From assembly GCF_021347895.1 (NCBI RefSeq), contig NC_067132.1:4630268-4694267 (forward strand): DNA of 64,000 nt. Reading direction: 5' to 3'. The DNA is from Acanthochromis polyacanthus. Taxonomy: Eukaryota > Chordata > Actinopteri > Pomacentridae. Both the position numbers and the translations under genes were made by a program. Positions 36,485 through 48,185 of the stretch are shown in pieces (positions within the stretch are counted from its first letter, which is position 1; each line of letters begins with the position of its first letter). The notes beneath the pieces were generated by a model. It saw only the letters and a program-made list of their open reading frames with translations, did no database searches and was not told where the DNA came from.

Positions 36485-36697
36485 CACACGTGGACAAAAT
36501 TGTTGGTACCCCTCAGTTAAAGAAGGAAAAACCCACAATTCTCACTGAAATCACTTGAAACTCACAAAAGTAACAATAAATAAAAATTTATTGAAAATTA
36601 AATAATCAAAAACAGCCATTACTTTTGAATTGTTGATTAACATAATTATTTAAAAAAACAAACTAATGAAACAGGCCTGGACAAAAATGATGGTACC
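36485..36697. repeat. Tc1 left terminal inverted repeat with two direct repeats
   Basis: The outer direct repeat GGACAAAATTGTTGGTACC is at 36492-36510 and the inner GGACAAAAATGATGGTACC at 36679-36697. In related elements these are transposase-binding sites, which is family knowledge rather than something shown here. Confidence 0.92.
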
Positions 36698-36763
36698 TCT
36701 ATAAAAGATTGAAAACTATTTGACCAGAGTGACATGATTAACTCAGGTGTGTCATTTAATTGA

Positions 36764-37900
<1,137 letters not shown>

Positions 37901-37906
37901 GTTATG

Positions 37907-38657
37907 GGTACCATCATTTTTGTCCAGCCCTATTTCATTAGTTTGTTTTTTTAACCCTTTAAGCTTCAGTGTACCGCCGACGGTACACCTACTAATTTGC
38001 ATAGGAATTTCAAGAATGTCCGACGGGTGAAAAACGCGATTATACAAACACTATACACCGATGGAAAGCTTAGATTCTCATGAATCCGCCGGTATAAACC
38101 ACTTTCAGATGCGATTACCACAGCGGGTGAGAAAAACACATTTGTCCGACAAAAACAAATATTCATCCATCCGTTCTCTATACACGGCTTCAAAGCACAC
38201 AGCGCGACTCACATTTCCGGGTTTATTATTACACACAAAAAAAAAGATTCCACAAAAACGGCCATAATCCAACCTTTTACATCAGATGACACAAGCCAGT
38301 AAACTATTTTGTCTAAAACATGTCCTGAAGTCGGTATAAAATCCCCGAATCGGTCGTTTTCAAGGAAATGCACCTCCCGATGCACGTCCAATATTCTCTG
38401 TATTTTTCGTAATTTTTTTTATTTAAAAATAGAATATTAGCGATTTTTTTGTACTGAAAACGGCTGGAATTGACTGAAGCTTAAAGGGTTAAATAATTAT
38501 GTTAATCAACAATTCAAAAGTGATGGCTGATTTTGATTATTTAATTTTCAATAAATTTTTATTTATTGTTACTTTTGTGAGTTTCAAGTGATTTCAGTGA
38601 GAATTGTGGGTTTTTCCTTCTTTAACTGAGGGGTACCAACAATTTTGTCCACGTGTG
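37907..38657. repeat. Tc1 right terminal inverted repeat, split by a MITE
   Basis: The inner direct repeat is at 37907-37925 and the outer at 38632-38650. Subtracting the nested element and one TTAA (37955-38492) leaves 213 bp matching the left repeat. Whether the lengthened end still works with the transposase is unknown. Confidence 0.92.
37955..38488. mobile_element. TTAA-specific MITE (534 bp) inside the Tc1 terminal repeat
   Basis: The ends CCCTTTAAGCTTCAGT and its inverse lie between TTAA at 37951-37954 and 38489-38492. The left Tc1 repeat preserves the uninterrupted sequence with a single TTAA, so the insertion and its target duplication are directly proven. The TTAA-CCC start is typical of piggyBac-type ends. 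A near-perfect 16-bp palindrome (GTACCGCCGACGGTAC) lies at 37971-37986. No coding capacity. Confidence 0.94.
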
Positions 38658-38659
38658 TA

Positions 38660-40480
38660 CAACTGAGGAATGCAAGACAATCTTATTTCCCAGAGATAAT
38701 CACCAAAAACAGTCACAGTACACGAGCCTTATTTGCTACTGTGGACAGACTAACAAACCCTTGTGTGTCAGTAGCCCCTGAGCTGCATTCTACCAGGGCC
38801 TGCAACGACTTTGCATCATTCTTTGTAGAGAAAATTCAAAACATTAGACAAGCAGTTAATGCCCCCACAGCAGGTTCAGGATATGCCCTGTATCAGCATA
38901 AAACCATTTTAAATACCATGACGCAATTCAATACTATTAATCACAAAAACCTGGAGGACATTATACATCAACTAAACTCCTCCTCCTGCTGTCTGGATAT
39001 TCTGCCAACAAGGTTTCTCAAAAAAATCTCCCAAGTACTGCTGGTGGATTTTTTATGGATTGTGAACTTGTCTCTTATGTCAGGTGTTTTTCCTCAGGCT
39101 TTAAAAACTGCTGTGATTACGCCACTTTTAAAAAAGAGCAGCCTCGACAAGTTACAAATGAATAGCGACAGACCAATCTCTAATCTCCCATTTTTAAGTA
39201 AGATAATTGAAAAAGCGGTTTTTCAACAGCTAAACAATTACCTAATAAAAAATAACAGCTTCAATGTTTTTCAGTCAGGTTTTCGACAGCACCACAGCAC
39301 TGAGACGGCTCTCATTAAGGTAATTAATGGCATCCGCTTAAACACAGACAGCGGCAGGATGTCGGTCCTAGTCCTGCTGGATCTGAGTGCTGCGTTTGAC
39401 ACAGTCGACCACAATATACTACTTAACCGACTGGAAAACTGGGTGGGACTATCCAGCACAGTACTCAACTGGTTCAAATCTTACCTAAAGAATAGGAATT
39501 ACTTTGTGTCTATAGGTAACTTCACGTCTGAGCAGACAGTAATTACATGTGGAGTTCCCCAAGGTTCCATTCTGGGGCCTCTTCTGTTTAACATCTATAT
39601 GCTCCCACTGGCTCAGATTATTGAAAAGAATAATGTAAGTTACCATAGCTATGCAGATGACACGCAGATCTACATTACAATGTCCCCAGGAGACCATGGC
39701 CCTATACAGGTGCTGGGAAAGTGTATTGAACAGATAAATGAGTGGCTGTGTCAAAACTTTCTTCAGTTAAATAAAGACAAAACTGAGGTAATGGTTTTTG
39801 GAGCCAAGGAAGGGCGATTAACGGTGAGCCTAGAGCTTCAATCTCTACAGTTAAAAACTGCAGACCAGGCCAGAAATCTGGGTGTGGTGATGGACTCAGA
39901 ACTCAGTTTTGGAAAACACATTAAAGCAGTTACAAAGTCGGCTTACTATCACTTAAAAAATATCTCAAGAATTAAAGGGCTGATGTCTCAGCAGGACCTG
40001 GAAAAGCTAGTCCATGCATTTATTTTCAGTCGGCTTGATTACTGTAACAGCATCTTTACAGGTCTACCTAAAAAAACACTCAAACAACTGCAGCAGATTC
40101 AAAACTCTGCTGCCCGAGTCCTCACTAAAACCAAGAAAGGAGATCATATCACTCCAGTTTTAAAGTCTTTACACTGGCTTCCTGTCACTCAGAGGGTAGA
40201 TTTTAAAGTCCTGCTGCTGGTCTACAAAGCTTTAAATGGTCTAAGACCAAAATACATCAGAGACCTCCTGACTCAGTATGAACCACCCAGACCACTCAGG
40301 TCATCTGGATCAGATCTTCTAGTTGTTCCTAGAGTAAAAACCAAACATGGAGAAGCTGCATTCAGCTTCTATGTCCCATATATATGGAACAAACTCCCGG
40401 AAAACTGTAGATCAGCTGAAACTCTCAGCACATTTAAATCCATTCTGAAGACGTACCTGTTCTCAGCTGCTTTTGATTAA
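38660..40480 (+). CDS. L2-type LINE ORF2, 3' part: reverse transcriptase (split by Tc1)
   Basis: Continuation of the endonuclease half. Reverse transcriptase motifs: RPISNLPFLSKIIEKA, GFRQHHSTETAL, LLDLSAAFDTVDH (motif A Asp), CGVPQGSILGPLLFNIYM (motif B) and SYADDTQIY (motif C Asp-Asp), followed by the thumb and a long C-terminal domain with SLHWLPVTQRVDFKVLLLVY and FKSILKTYLFSAAFD. No stop or frameshift interrupts this part, so ORF2 was intact when the Tc1 landed (about 966 residues from the ATG at 35405). It makes cDNA from the element's RNA at the nicked site. Upstream in-frame codons 38645-38659 belong to the Tc1 end and TA. Confidence 0.92.
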   Translation, partial: QLRNARQSYFPEIITKNSHSTRALFATVDRLTNPCVSVAPELHSTRACNDFASFFVEKIQNIRQAVNAPTAGSGYALYQHKTILNTMTQFNTINHKNLEDIIHQLNSSSCCLDILPTRFLKKISQVLLVDFLWIVNLSLMSGVFPQALKTAVITPLLKKSSLDKLQMNSDRPISNLPFLSKIIEKAVFQQLNNYLIKNNSFNVFQSGFRQHHSTETALIKVINGIRLNTDSGRMSVLVLLDLSAAFDTVDHNILLNRLENWVGLSSTVLNWFKSYLKNRNYFVSIGNFTSEQTVITCGVPQGSILGPLLFNIYMLPLAQIIEKNNVSYHSYADDTQIYITMSPGDHGPIQVLGKCIEQINEWLCQNFLQLNKDKTEVMVFGAKEGRLTVSLELQSLQLKTADQARNLGVVMDSELSFGKHIKAVTKSAYYHLKNISRIKGLMSQQDLEKLVHAFIFSRLDYCNSIFTGLPKKTLKQLQQIQNSAARVLTKTKKGDHITPVLKSLHWLPVTQRVDFKVLLLVYKALNGLRPKYIRDLLTQYEPPRPLRSSGSDLLVVPRVKTKHGEAAFSFYVPYIWNKLPENCRSAETLSTFKSILKTYLFSAAFD

Positions 40481-41947
40481 AGTATTTTAAATAAATTTAA
40501 ATATTGTTTTATGACAGTTACTTTTAACAGTTATTTTAACTCTTATTTTATGACAGTTATTTTAAACAGCCCTTGTTTTCTGACTCTTGTTTTTGATCTT
40601 TTTACTGTTCTGACTTTTTTTAAAATGATTTCATAAATGTTTTCTTTTGTTTTTCTTTCTTTTAATAATCATCATCCTCTGTTCTTAATGTCCTTGTAAA
40701 GCACTTTGAATCGCCTCGTTGTTGAAATGTGCTATATAAATAAATTTGCCTTGCCTTGCCTAAATTCTTAGATTCCCTAAATTCATTCATTTGGCAAATT
40801 TTCACATTGGCTTTTCATAAAAGTTACGGCTGCTTTCAGGTGTGGTCTTCCAATTCCTTCCTCCCAGAGCGCCATATTATAACGTATGGAATTAGAACAG
40901 TCTCATAATTCACAAATGCACACAGAAGAATACGCAAATGTAAACTGCAATCCACAAATGCACACAGAAGAATTCACACATGTGAACTGGGGTTCACAAA
41001 TGTAAACTGCAATCCACAAATAAATTAAGAAAGTTCACAAATGTATTTCTGCATTCACAAACTGCTTTTGTGTGTGAATCTTTTTTGAGACTGCTCTGCC
41101 GTCAGCTCAATCCACAAATGCATTTTTTTCAACACGGAAGTTTCTGTAGCCAATCAGATGTCTCCCTCCTTTCAGCCAATCACAAAAACTCACCCCACGT
41201 GGGGGTGGGTGTACTGTTCAGCCAATCATATGAACGCGTCCGCACAGCGTTATACTTCACCGTGTCATTGAGCTGAAGAGTGAAGCTGCCCATCGGAGAG
41301 ACCATGGCGTGTGATGGGGACAATAGACCCTTTATTTGTTTACAAACATTGTGACGTTTTTTGTGGCCGGGGCTTATGCTGGAGGCAAAAGCTGAGCGAG
41401 AAGTCAAGCGGGACTGGGAGTATATAGTTGCGCTGGGAGTTTGCAGGGCAAACTCGAGCATTTTTAACCCGTTAAACTTCAGTGTACCGCCGGCGGTACA
41501 CTTACTAATTTGCATAGGAATTTAAAGAATGTCCGAAGACTGCAAACGCGATTATATAAACACTATACGCTGATGGAAAGCTAAGATTCTCATGAATCCG
41601 CCGGTATAAACCACTTTCAGATGTGATTACCACAGCGGATAATATAAACACATTTGTCCGACAAACAACGAATATCCATCCATCCTTTCTCTGTACACGG
41701 CTTCAACGTACACGGCTTTAACGTACACAGCGTGACTCACATTTCCGGGTTCATTATTACACACAGATGAAAATATTCCACAAAAAACGGCCATAATCCA
41801 ACCTTGGACATCCAGATGACACAAGCCAGTAAACCATTTTGTCCAAAACATGTCTTGAAGTCGGTATATAATCCACGAATCGGTCGTTTTCAAGGAAATG
41901 CACCTCGCGATGCACGTCCAATATTCCCTGTATTTCTCGTCATATTT

Positions 41948-42059
41948 AACGGGTTATTGTTTTTGATTGTATTTTTTTGTGTGTCTTGTTGTGTCCTTAT
42001 GGTGTGTGTATTTGGACCCAGTGTCTGGAATAAAGCTGAACTGAATTGAATTGAATTTA
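41948..42059 (+). mobile_element. Short LINE 3' tail inserted in the left arm only
   Basis: A 112-bp segment ending CTGGAATAAAGCTGAACTG and a GAATT-rich tail, flanked by ATATTT (41942-41947 and 42060-42065). The right arm has the uninterrupted sequence. It landed after the palindrome formed. Confidence 0.85.
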
Positions 42060-42138
42060 ATATTTTTTATTTACAAATAGAATATTAGCGATTTTTTTGT
42101 ACTGAAAATGGCTGGAATTGACTGCAGCTGATCGTCTC

Positions 42139-42585
42139 TGTCCAGTCTTTTCACCTCAGTGCATTTAACCACAACTGTCTTCGTTCCCTCTGAGCACGAG
42201 TGTTCGGTGGAATCCTATAAAACTTTAATTTGCGTTCGCCAATGTAATTCCTCCTATTTTGGCATCCAAAAACACAGCAGGACAACATTTTAGAAAAGCT
42301 GACAGAGCCTAGTCTCTATCACATTGAGACTAGGCTCAATGTGACAATGATACTGACATTAACCGTGGCATCTCGCCTAAACAGCGGTAAAAGTACTGGT
42401 ATTAACCGTGGCATGTTCCCTAAACAGTGGCATTAACCGTGGTATCTCTGCTGGCATCTCCAGAGGCCACTGGAAATGCCGCTGCGGCAGTGGCATCTCG
42501 CCCAAACAGTGGCATTAACCGTGGCACCGCAGCGGTGCCACAAAGAGTGTCACTGCTCACTGCCAGTGCCACAAATCGGACCTGC
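42139..42585. other. Loop of the palindrome with short tandem and hairpin motifs
   Basis: The unique centre. It contains at least four CATTAACCGTGGCAT-like repeats (42358-42525) spaced by CTAAACAGTGG-like words, and two overlapping hairpins around GCCTAGTCTC (42307-42335) and CACATTGAG (42320-42343). No coding similarity. Confidence 0.7.
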
Positions 42586-43725
42586 TGTCTCTCCAGAGAC
42601 GATCAGCTGCAGTCAATTCCAGCCATTTTCAGTACAAAAAATCGCTAATATTCTATTTGTAAATAAAAAAAATATGACGAGAAATACAGGGAATATTGGA
42701 CGCGCATCGCGAGGTGTATTTCCTTTAAAACGACCGATTCGTGGATTATATACCGACTTCAAGACATGTTTTGGACAAAATAGTTTACTGGCTTGTGTTA
42801 TCTGGATGTCCAAGGTTGGATTATGGCCGTTTTTTGTGGAATATTTTTTTTTGTATGTAATAATGAACCCGGAAATGTCAGTCGCGCTGTGTACGTTGAA
42901 GCCGTGTACAGAGAAAGGATGGATGGATATTCGTTGTTTGTCGGACAAATGTGTTTATATTACCCGCTGTGGTAATCACATCTGAAAGTGATTTATACCG
43001 GCGGATTCATGAGAATCTAAGCTTTCCATCGGCGTATAATGTTTATATATTCGCGTTTGCAGTCTTCGGACATTCTTTAAATTCCTATGCAAATTAGTAA
43101 GTGTACCGCCGGCGGTACACTGAAGTTTAACGGGTTAAAAATGCTCGAGTTTGCCCTGCAAACTCCCAGCACAAACTATATACTCCCAGTCCCGCTTGAC
43201 TTCTCGCTCAGCTTTTGCCTCCAGCATAAGCCCCGCCCACAAAAAAGTCACAATGTTTGTAAACAAATAAAGGGTCTATTGTCCCCATCACACGCCATGG
43301 TCTCTCCGATGGGCAGCTTCACTCTTCAGCTCAATGACACGGTCAAGTATAACGCTGTGCGGACGCGTTCATATGATTGGCTGAACAGTACACCCACCCC
43401 CACGTGGGGTGAGTTTTTGTGATTGGCTGAAAGGAGGGAGACATCTGATTGGCTACAGAAACTTCCGTGTTGAAAAAAATGCATTTGTGGATCGAGCTGA
43501 TGACAGAGCAGTCTCAAAAAAAATTCACACACAAAAGCAGTTTGTGAATGCAGAAATACATTTGTGAACTTTCTTAATTTATTTGTGGATTGCAGTTTAC
43601 ATTTGTGAACCCCAGTTCACATGTGTGAATTCTTCTGTGTGCATTTGTGGATTGCAGTTTACATTTGTGAATTCTTCTGTGTGCATTTGTGAATTATGAG
43701 ACTGTTCTAACTCCATAATAACGTA

Positions 43726-45153
43726 ATATTCTCCCAATATTGCGTCGTAATATTGTACTCTATTCCTTTCCTTCCCCGTCATTAACATTCTGCTTATTGT
43801 TTGTTTTGTGTTAGTGCTTTGTGCTTGTTGTGTTTGCTGTGCTCTTAGTTGATAGACATCATTAATCATAGTTAGTTGTTGTTGTCTTGTTGTTGTCTTG
43901 TTGTTGTTGTTAGTAAATAAATGTTTAGTAACTAAATCCAGTTGACTCAGTTGTTTATTGTTCACATCTTGGTCCCTAACTTGTATTTGATTTCAGCTAC
44001 CAAAATTCTACTCACATTCATTATTGAACTAAAATAACTCCCTTGATTACTTTATGAGGCTTTCCTTGTCTGCAGCAAGAGATGTTTCAGATGCTGCATT
44101 ATTATTTTTAGGCTAACTTAAATATTTCGCCGGCCGAAAACTGGTTAGACTACTTAATAATTCTGCACAAAGTAATCTTAACCCCAGTTACAGAAACATT
44201 ATTATAATCTTATGGTTATAATTGGTGGAGAAAACCCTTACAAAAATATATATAAAAACATATATCCAGAAATCCTACACTAACATCAGCTTTTTTGCGA
44301 TCATTCATGGACTCCACACCTGAGCCGGACACCTCAATCTGCCAGTGTGAACAGTGAAGGTCAGATGATTAGGAATGGCAGTGCATGTAAATGTGAATTT
44401 AGATTTGCATGTTTTCACATTTCTCGTCAAAGCTGAGTGTTCACGATCTGTCCTGACAACAGACTTCACTCCGGAAAGAAAATGAGATGAAACAACTTAT
44501 CCATAATCTGTTGCTATTACTGTTACTGAATAGATCTGATGCACAAGATTCTCATGTGGGCGTGATTTTTTAAATATATTTTTTTACATGATAGCTAAAT
44601 AGCCCTTGAGTTACAGTTTCTCCCATCTGTCCTCCTGTCCTGACATGTGCGCTCCCACTAGTCTACCAGACCGTTCTATTCTTGGATCCACATTGATGGA
44701 GGTTGTGAACCTCTGCTTTCCATAATCTGTCAGAACTGTTGGCTTGTCTTTATTAACAGCTTGTCTCTCTTGCACAAGTTCTGAGATACTTTGGTCAACA
44801 TAAAGAAGCTATTTGTCTTTCTGCATGCATGAGTGAGTGAGGGTCCAATTTCATCATCTTCTTAAATCTGGAGGAGTCCATGCAGGAGCCTCTGCTCATG
44901 TTAGTGTCCAGACTTTGTGTTCACAGAGACCACACCACAAAGACAACAGTGTTCTTGCTTGGCAGGGGTGTGCATGTGTAAAATATACAGATATGACCTT
45001 CTGCGCATGTACGCAACAGAGTCTTTTAACACTTTTCTGGTCTCTCACAGACTAGTGAAAAAATAACTACGCATCTGTAGGGGTCCAAAACTCTGCTTGT
45101 CTGCTCTGAAGTTTATTCAAAGCTTAAAAGCAATAAAGCTGCTATGTTTGTGG
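43726..45153. other. Noncoding stretch
   Basis: A GTT-rich tract lies at 43874-43915. Otherwise no coding similarity or element ends. Confidence 0.35.
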
Positions 45154-46069
45154 GTCATTCCAGAATTGGAGGACATTCACTCATCAAAGTTTTTTCAAAA
45201 ACAGACCTTCTCTTTTACAGTTTTCTGCTCCATATTGATCAGTAATAGGTAATAAAGTATCAAAGACTTGATCGTCTCAGCTTACATATCAGTAGTAGCA
45301 TTTTTATTCCATGTTTCTGTGTTGTTGCTAACCCTACTCTAATCCATGCTAATGTGATCTTTTTCTCAGCAGTAGAAGCTAGATATTTAGCTAGCTGTTA
45401 CTGCTGACCACTGATGGAAAACAGTCCAAAGAATGAGTCTGATCCTGATAATATGAGGTAGAGTGAGACATTCAATCAAGACTGACAATGGATGAAAAGA
45501 TGGACAATAGAAGAGGACATAGCTTTGATCTACACATTCTTTAGGAAAACTGTTGTATGATGTTGATGACAAAAACAAGACATAAAACAACAAAAAAAGA
45601 GTGAAAATTGCACAAAGAAGACACAAAGCGACAAAAACAAGCCACAAAACAACAAAAACAAGACGGAAAGCGACAAAAATGTCATCTACAGGTTTTGCTA
45701 ACATGTTGTGGGAAACACATTCCATGTATAATAATTATTATTGAAAATATGTTGATTAAAAATGTTCCTACAATTCCAAGAGACATCAATGAAAAACATA
45801 ACACCAAATAAAAGGAGGTTTTAATTCCATTTAAACAGTTTTATTTGAGATTCAGTTTGGTGATCAGGGGGGTGGGACAAGAGAAAAATGACATTTTAGG
45901 GGGAACTTCAGACTTATTTGATATTTTGAAAATATTTTCAAACATTCTTTTCTCCTAGTTTTTTCAGAGTTTGTCTCAGGACAAGAACGTTTATGTTTCA
46001 GTATTTTCTACATGGATTATTTGGAAATTGATGTGTGGGATGTAAAATGTCCTCCAGTTCTGGAATGAA
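45154..46069. mobile_element. Candidate non-autonomous DNA element with 24-bp TIRs
   Basis: GTCATTCCAGAATTGGAGGA (then CATT) at 45154 and the inverted AATGTCCTCCAGTTCTGGAA (then TGA) ending at 46069 bracket 916 bp. The interior has no transposase and includes a low-complexity AAAACAAGACACAAA-type tract (45570-45680). Target duplication unresolved. Confidence 0.6.
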
Positions 46070-47283
46070 CTTCATCACTGTATTTGGTTCTCCCAAACAC
46101 ATGCTGTTACCCAAGTTCAAGAATAAACACTCATTTCAAGGTTATTTTATTCTCTTCCACGTCTCCCTGTGAACACACCGTCTTTCTAACAGCATACATT
46201 GGTGCAGTGTATGATTCTAGTGTGTGTTATAGTGAATTCTGATGTTCAACCGCTGTTAAAAACGATTTTAATATATTCAAGAAACAGGAAAATTGTTTTA
46301 TTTTGTGAACCTGAATTTAAGACAAAATGCTTAATTTTAATTTGTGTTTTCCATTCCAAACTATGGAATAAACATTAAACTTGAGAACAGAAGAAAAAAA
46401 GGCAAAGGCATCCAAAAAGGCTTACAGTTAGAGAAAACAGATTCCAAACGTATTCTGTGCACTCAGCAAATGTCACATCTTAACAGCAGCACTGGCTGAG
46501 TCTGAGCTCTGCTGTCAGTGTGGCTGAGCTCAAAGTTGTGCTGCTGCTGGAAGGTGTCCACTGGGTGTACATGGATGCTTTCTGATTCAGAGCTCTTCTA
46601 AAAACTGCTTTACAATAAAAAGGAGCTGAGTGAAGAAATAAAACTTCAGATCTGGAAATGATCAAAGTTATTCATTTTCTAAAGAGCAGCTTCAGATTTA
46701 CATGCTAATGAAAAGTTAGGCCTGGAGCCCTGCTCTGTGGTTTGAGCTGTTATACTGCTGAGTGATGGTGTATACAAGTTAATAAGCGTTTATTACTCAC
46801 AAGTTATATGGTTAAACATCAGTATGAGGAAATGAGAACTGATTGCTGTCGCCACTGAAAGAGAATTGTTCCAGAGTCCAGACAATTCTAAGCAGCTCAT
46901 TATGCCAGGGATGGAACCACGAGGTGTCCTGAGGTGGTCACGGCCACAGTTCACAGTCACAGTTTCATCCAAATGCGTTAGTCCATTTTGGAGTAATGCT
47001 GCTAACAGACAGACAAATAAACAAAAAGACACCGATCGTTACATAACTCCACCGCATTTCTTGTCCGAGTAAATATGGTCCCCACCTACAAATTTACAGA
47101 ACAGGAGTTACATTTATTTTTCTGGTGGGCCTTTTTAAATACAAATGCATTTTAACAGCGCAGCCACCAACCAAAAATAATAATAATAATAAGCAACCAA
47201 GAATGAATCAGAAGCAGTTTTAGTGTACAAGTATGCATTTACATACAGCAAACAAATACATTTTTAAGGAAAATACTCATAAA
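46070..47283. other. Noncoding stretch with a partial retroelement tail
   Basis: 46895-47060 contains TTTTGGAGTAATGCTGCTAA and CAGACAGACAAATAAAC, related to the tail repeats at 9213-9524 and 50125-50310. The rest has no recognisable content. Confidence 0.4.
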
Positions 47284-48185
47284 ACACATACAGCTCACAA
47301 CAAGAACACTGAAGAACCTGCTCCCAATTTGGGTTCTGGAGGCAGACACCCTCTCTATTTTTAAGTCCAGGCTTAAAACCTTCCTTTTTTTGACAAATCT
47401 TATAGTTAGGGCTGACTGGGTGATCCTGAGGGGGTCAGCTGGAGTCTTCCTCTTGGACGTCCCTTCGTTCTGCCTCTAGTCATGCTGCTATAGGCCTATA
47501 GGCTGCTGGGGGACTTCTCTTGATGCACTGAGCCCTTCTCTATCTACCTTTACATTTAATATATATACAGTTATTGCATTACACTAACTCTGTTTCTCCC
47601 TGTGTCCTTTCTCTGAGTGTCCCTGGTCCCAGAGCTGGATGCTTCAGATCTGTGGTTGATGTTCCACCAGCTGGTCCAGTCTCCATCATGTCCACTGTGG
47701 GATGCTGCTGCTGTCCTTCCTCCAGCCCTCTGCTTCCAGCTGCACATTTCCACCAGTCTACTCTGCTTCACCCTCACTATACTTGATCTGCTCTTCTACA
47801 TGCTGTTTGAATTTTACTGCTAGTTATATATGTAGTAGATTTAATGCCAGAGCTGTACATCATAACAGTAAACTCGGAATCAGTTTACATGTTAGCTTAT
47901 ACTTTGTATGTTTCATCTACCGTATGTTATCACACATAGATCCCAATGTGTGTTAAATGTTCCTTGTTCCCCACCCCCTCTCCACCTCTTCTGTCCCTCT
48001 CAACCCTCCTTCCAGCAGCAGATGGTCTCTCCACATTAAGGTTCTGCTCAAAGTTTTTTCCCTGTTAAAGGGTGTTTTTCTGCCACTGTCTCCTTAGGGC
48101 TGCTCTGGGGGTTCATATGGGTTCTGTACAGCCTCTTGAGACAATTTGACCTGTAATCAGCGCTATATAAATAAAATTTAATTGA
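47284..48185 (+). pseudogene. 5'-truncated L2-type LINE 3' end
   Basis: The start encodes the reverse transcriptase C-terminus (LEADTLSIFKSRLKTFLFLT). A long 3' UTR follows with TCCATCATGTCCACTGTGGG, CTCTCCACATTAAGGTTCTG and GCGCTATATAAATAAAATTT at the end. The same 3' UTR appears inverted at 19798-20318. Catalytic domains are absent, so it is inactive. Confidence 0.85.

Larger units (their letters stand above)
41468..43134. mobile_element. Inner TTAA-flanked foldback at the centre of the giant palindrome
   Basis: The ends CCCGTTAAACTTCAGTG and inverse are flanked by TTAA at 41464-41467 and 43135-43138. Arms of about 550 bp (41468-42138 after removing a 112-bp insertion, and 42586-43134) are each homologous to the 534-bp MITE at 37955-38488 except for its last 14 or so bases, which are replaced by CAGCTGATCGTCTCTG in both arms. 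The structure is thus two head-to-head truncated MITE copies around a 447-bp loop. Confidence 0.88.
40885..43717. mobile_element. Giant foldback: outer element with a nested inner foldback
   Basis: The outer arms 40885-41463 and 43139-43717 are near-identical inverted repeats starting TATGGAATTAGAACAGTC / TATGGAGTTAGAACAGTC. Direct repeats ATAACGTA flank it (40879-40886 and 43718-43725), overlapping the ends by two bases, suggesting a 6-8-bp target duplication. The subterminal parts hold many CACAAATG words in tandem, like transposase-binding arrays of hAT elements, though the family is not established. Further in lie three CCAATCA boxes (41150, 41176, 41222), a TATATAG (41421) and a 16-codon ORF in strong Kozak context (41304-41354), mirrored in the other arm. 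No transposase. Confidence 0.88.

Noticed and set aside
40890..41060. CRISPR-like array because of repeated CACAAATG words
   Set aside because: Spacing is irregular, the words are short, the array is mirrored in the other arm and the host is a fish. It fits subterminal repeats of a DNA element.
41484..41499. 16-bp perfect palindrome GTACCGCCGGCGGTAC considered as an operator
   Set aside because: It is a fixed part of the TTAA element (also in the copy at 37971-37986 with one mismatch), so it is an element feature rather than a host regulatory site.
45387..45725. 112-codon hydrophobic minus-strand frame considered as a membrane protein
   Set aside because: The hydrophobic run comes from the AAAACAAGACA-type low-complexity tract read in antisense, inside a candidate DNA element.
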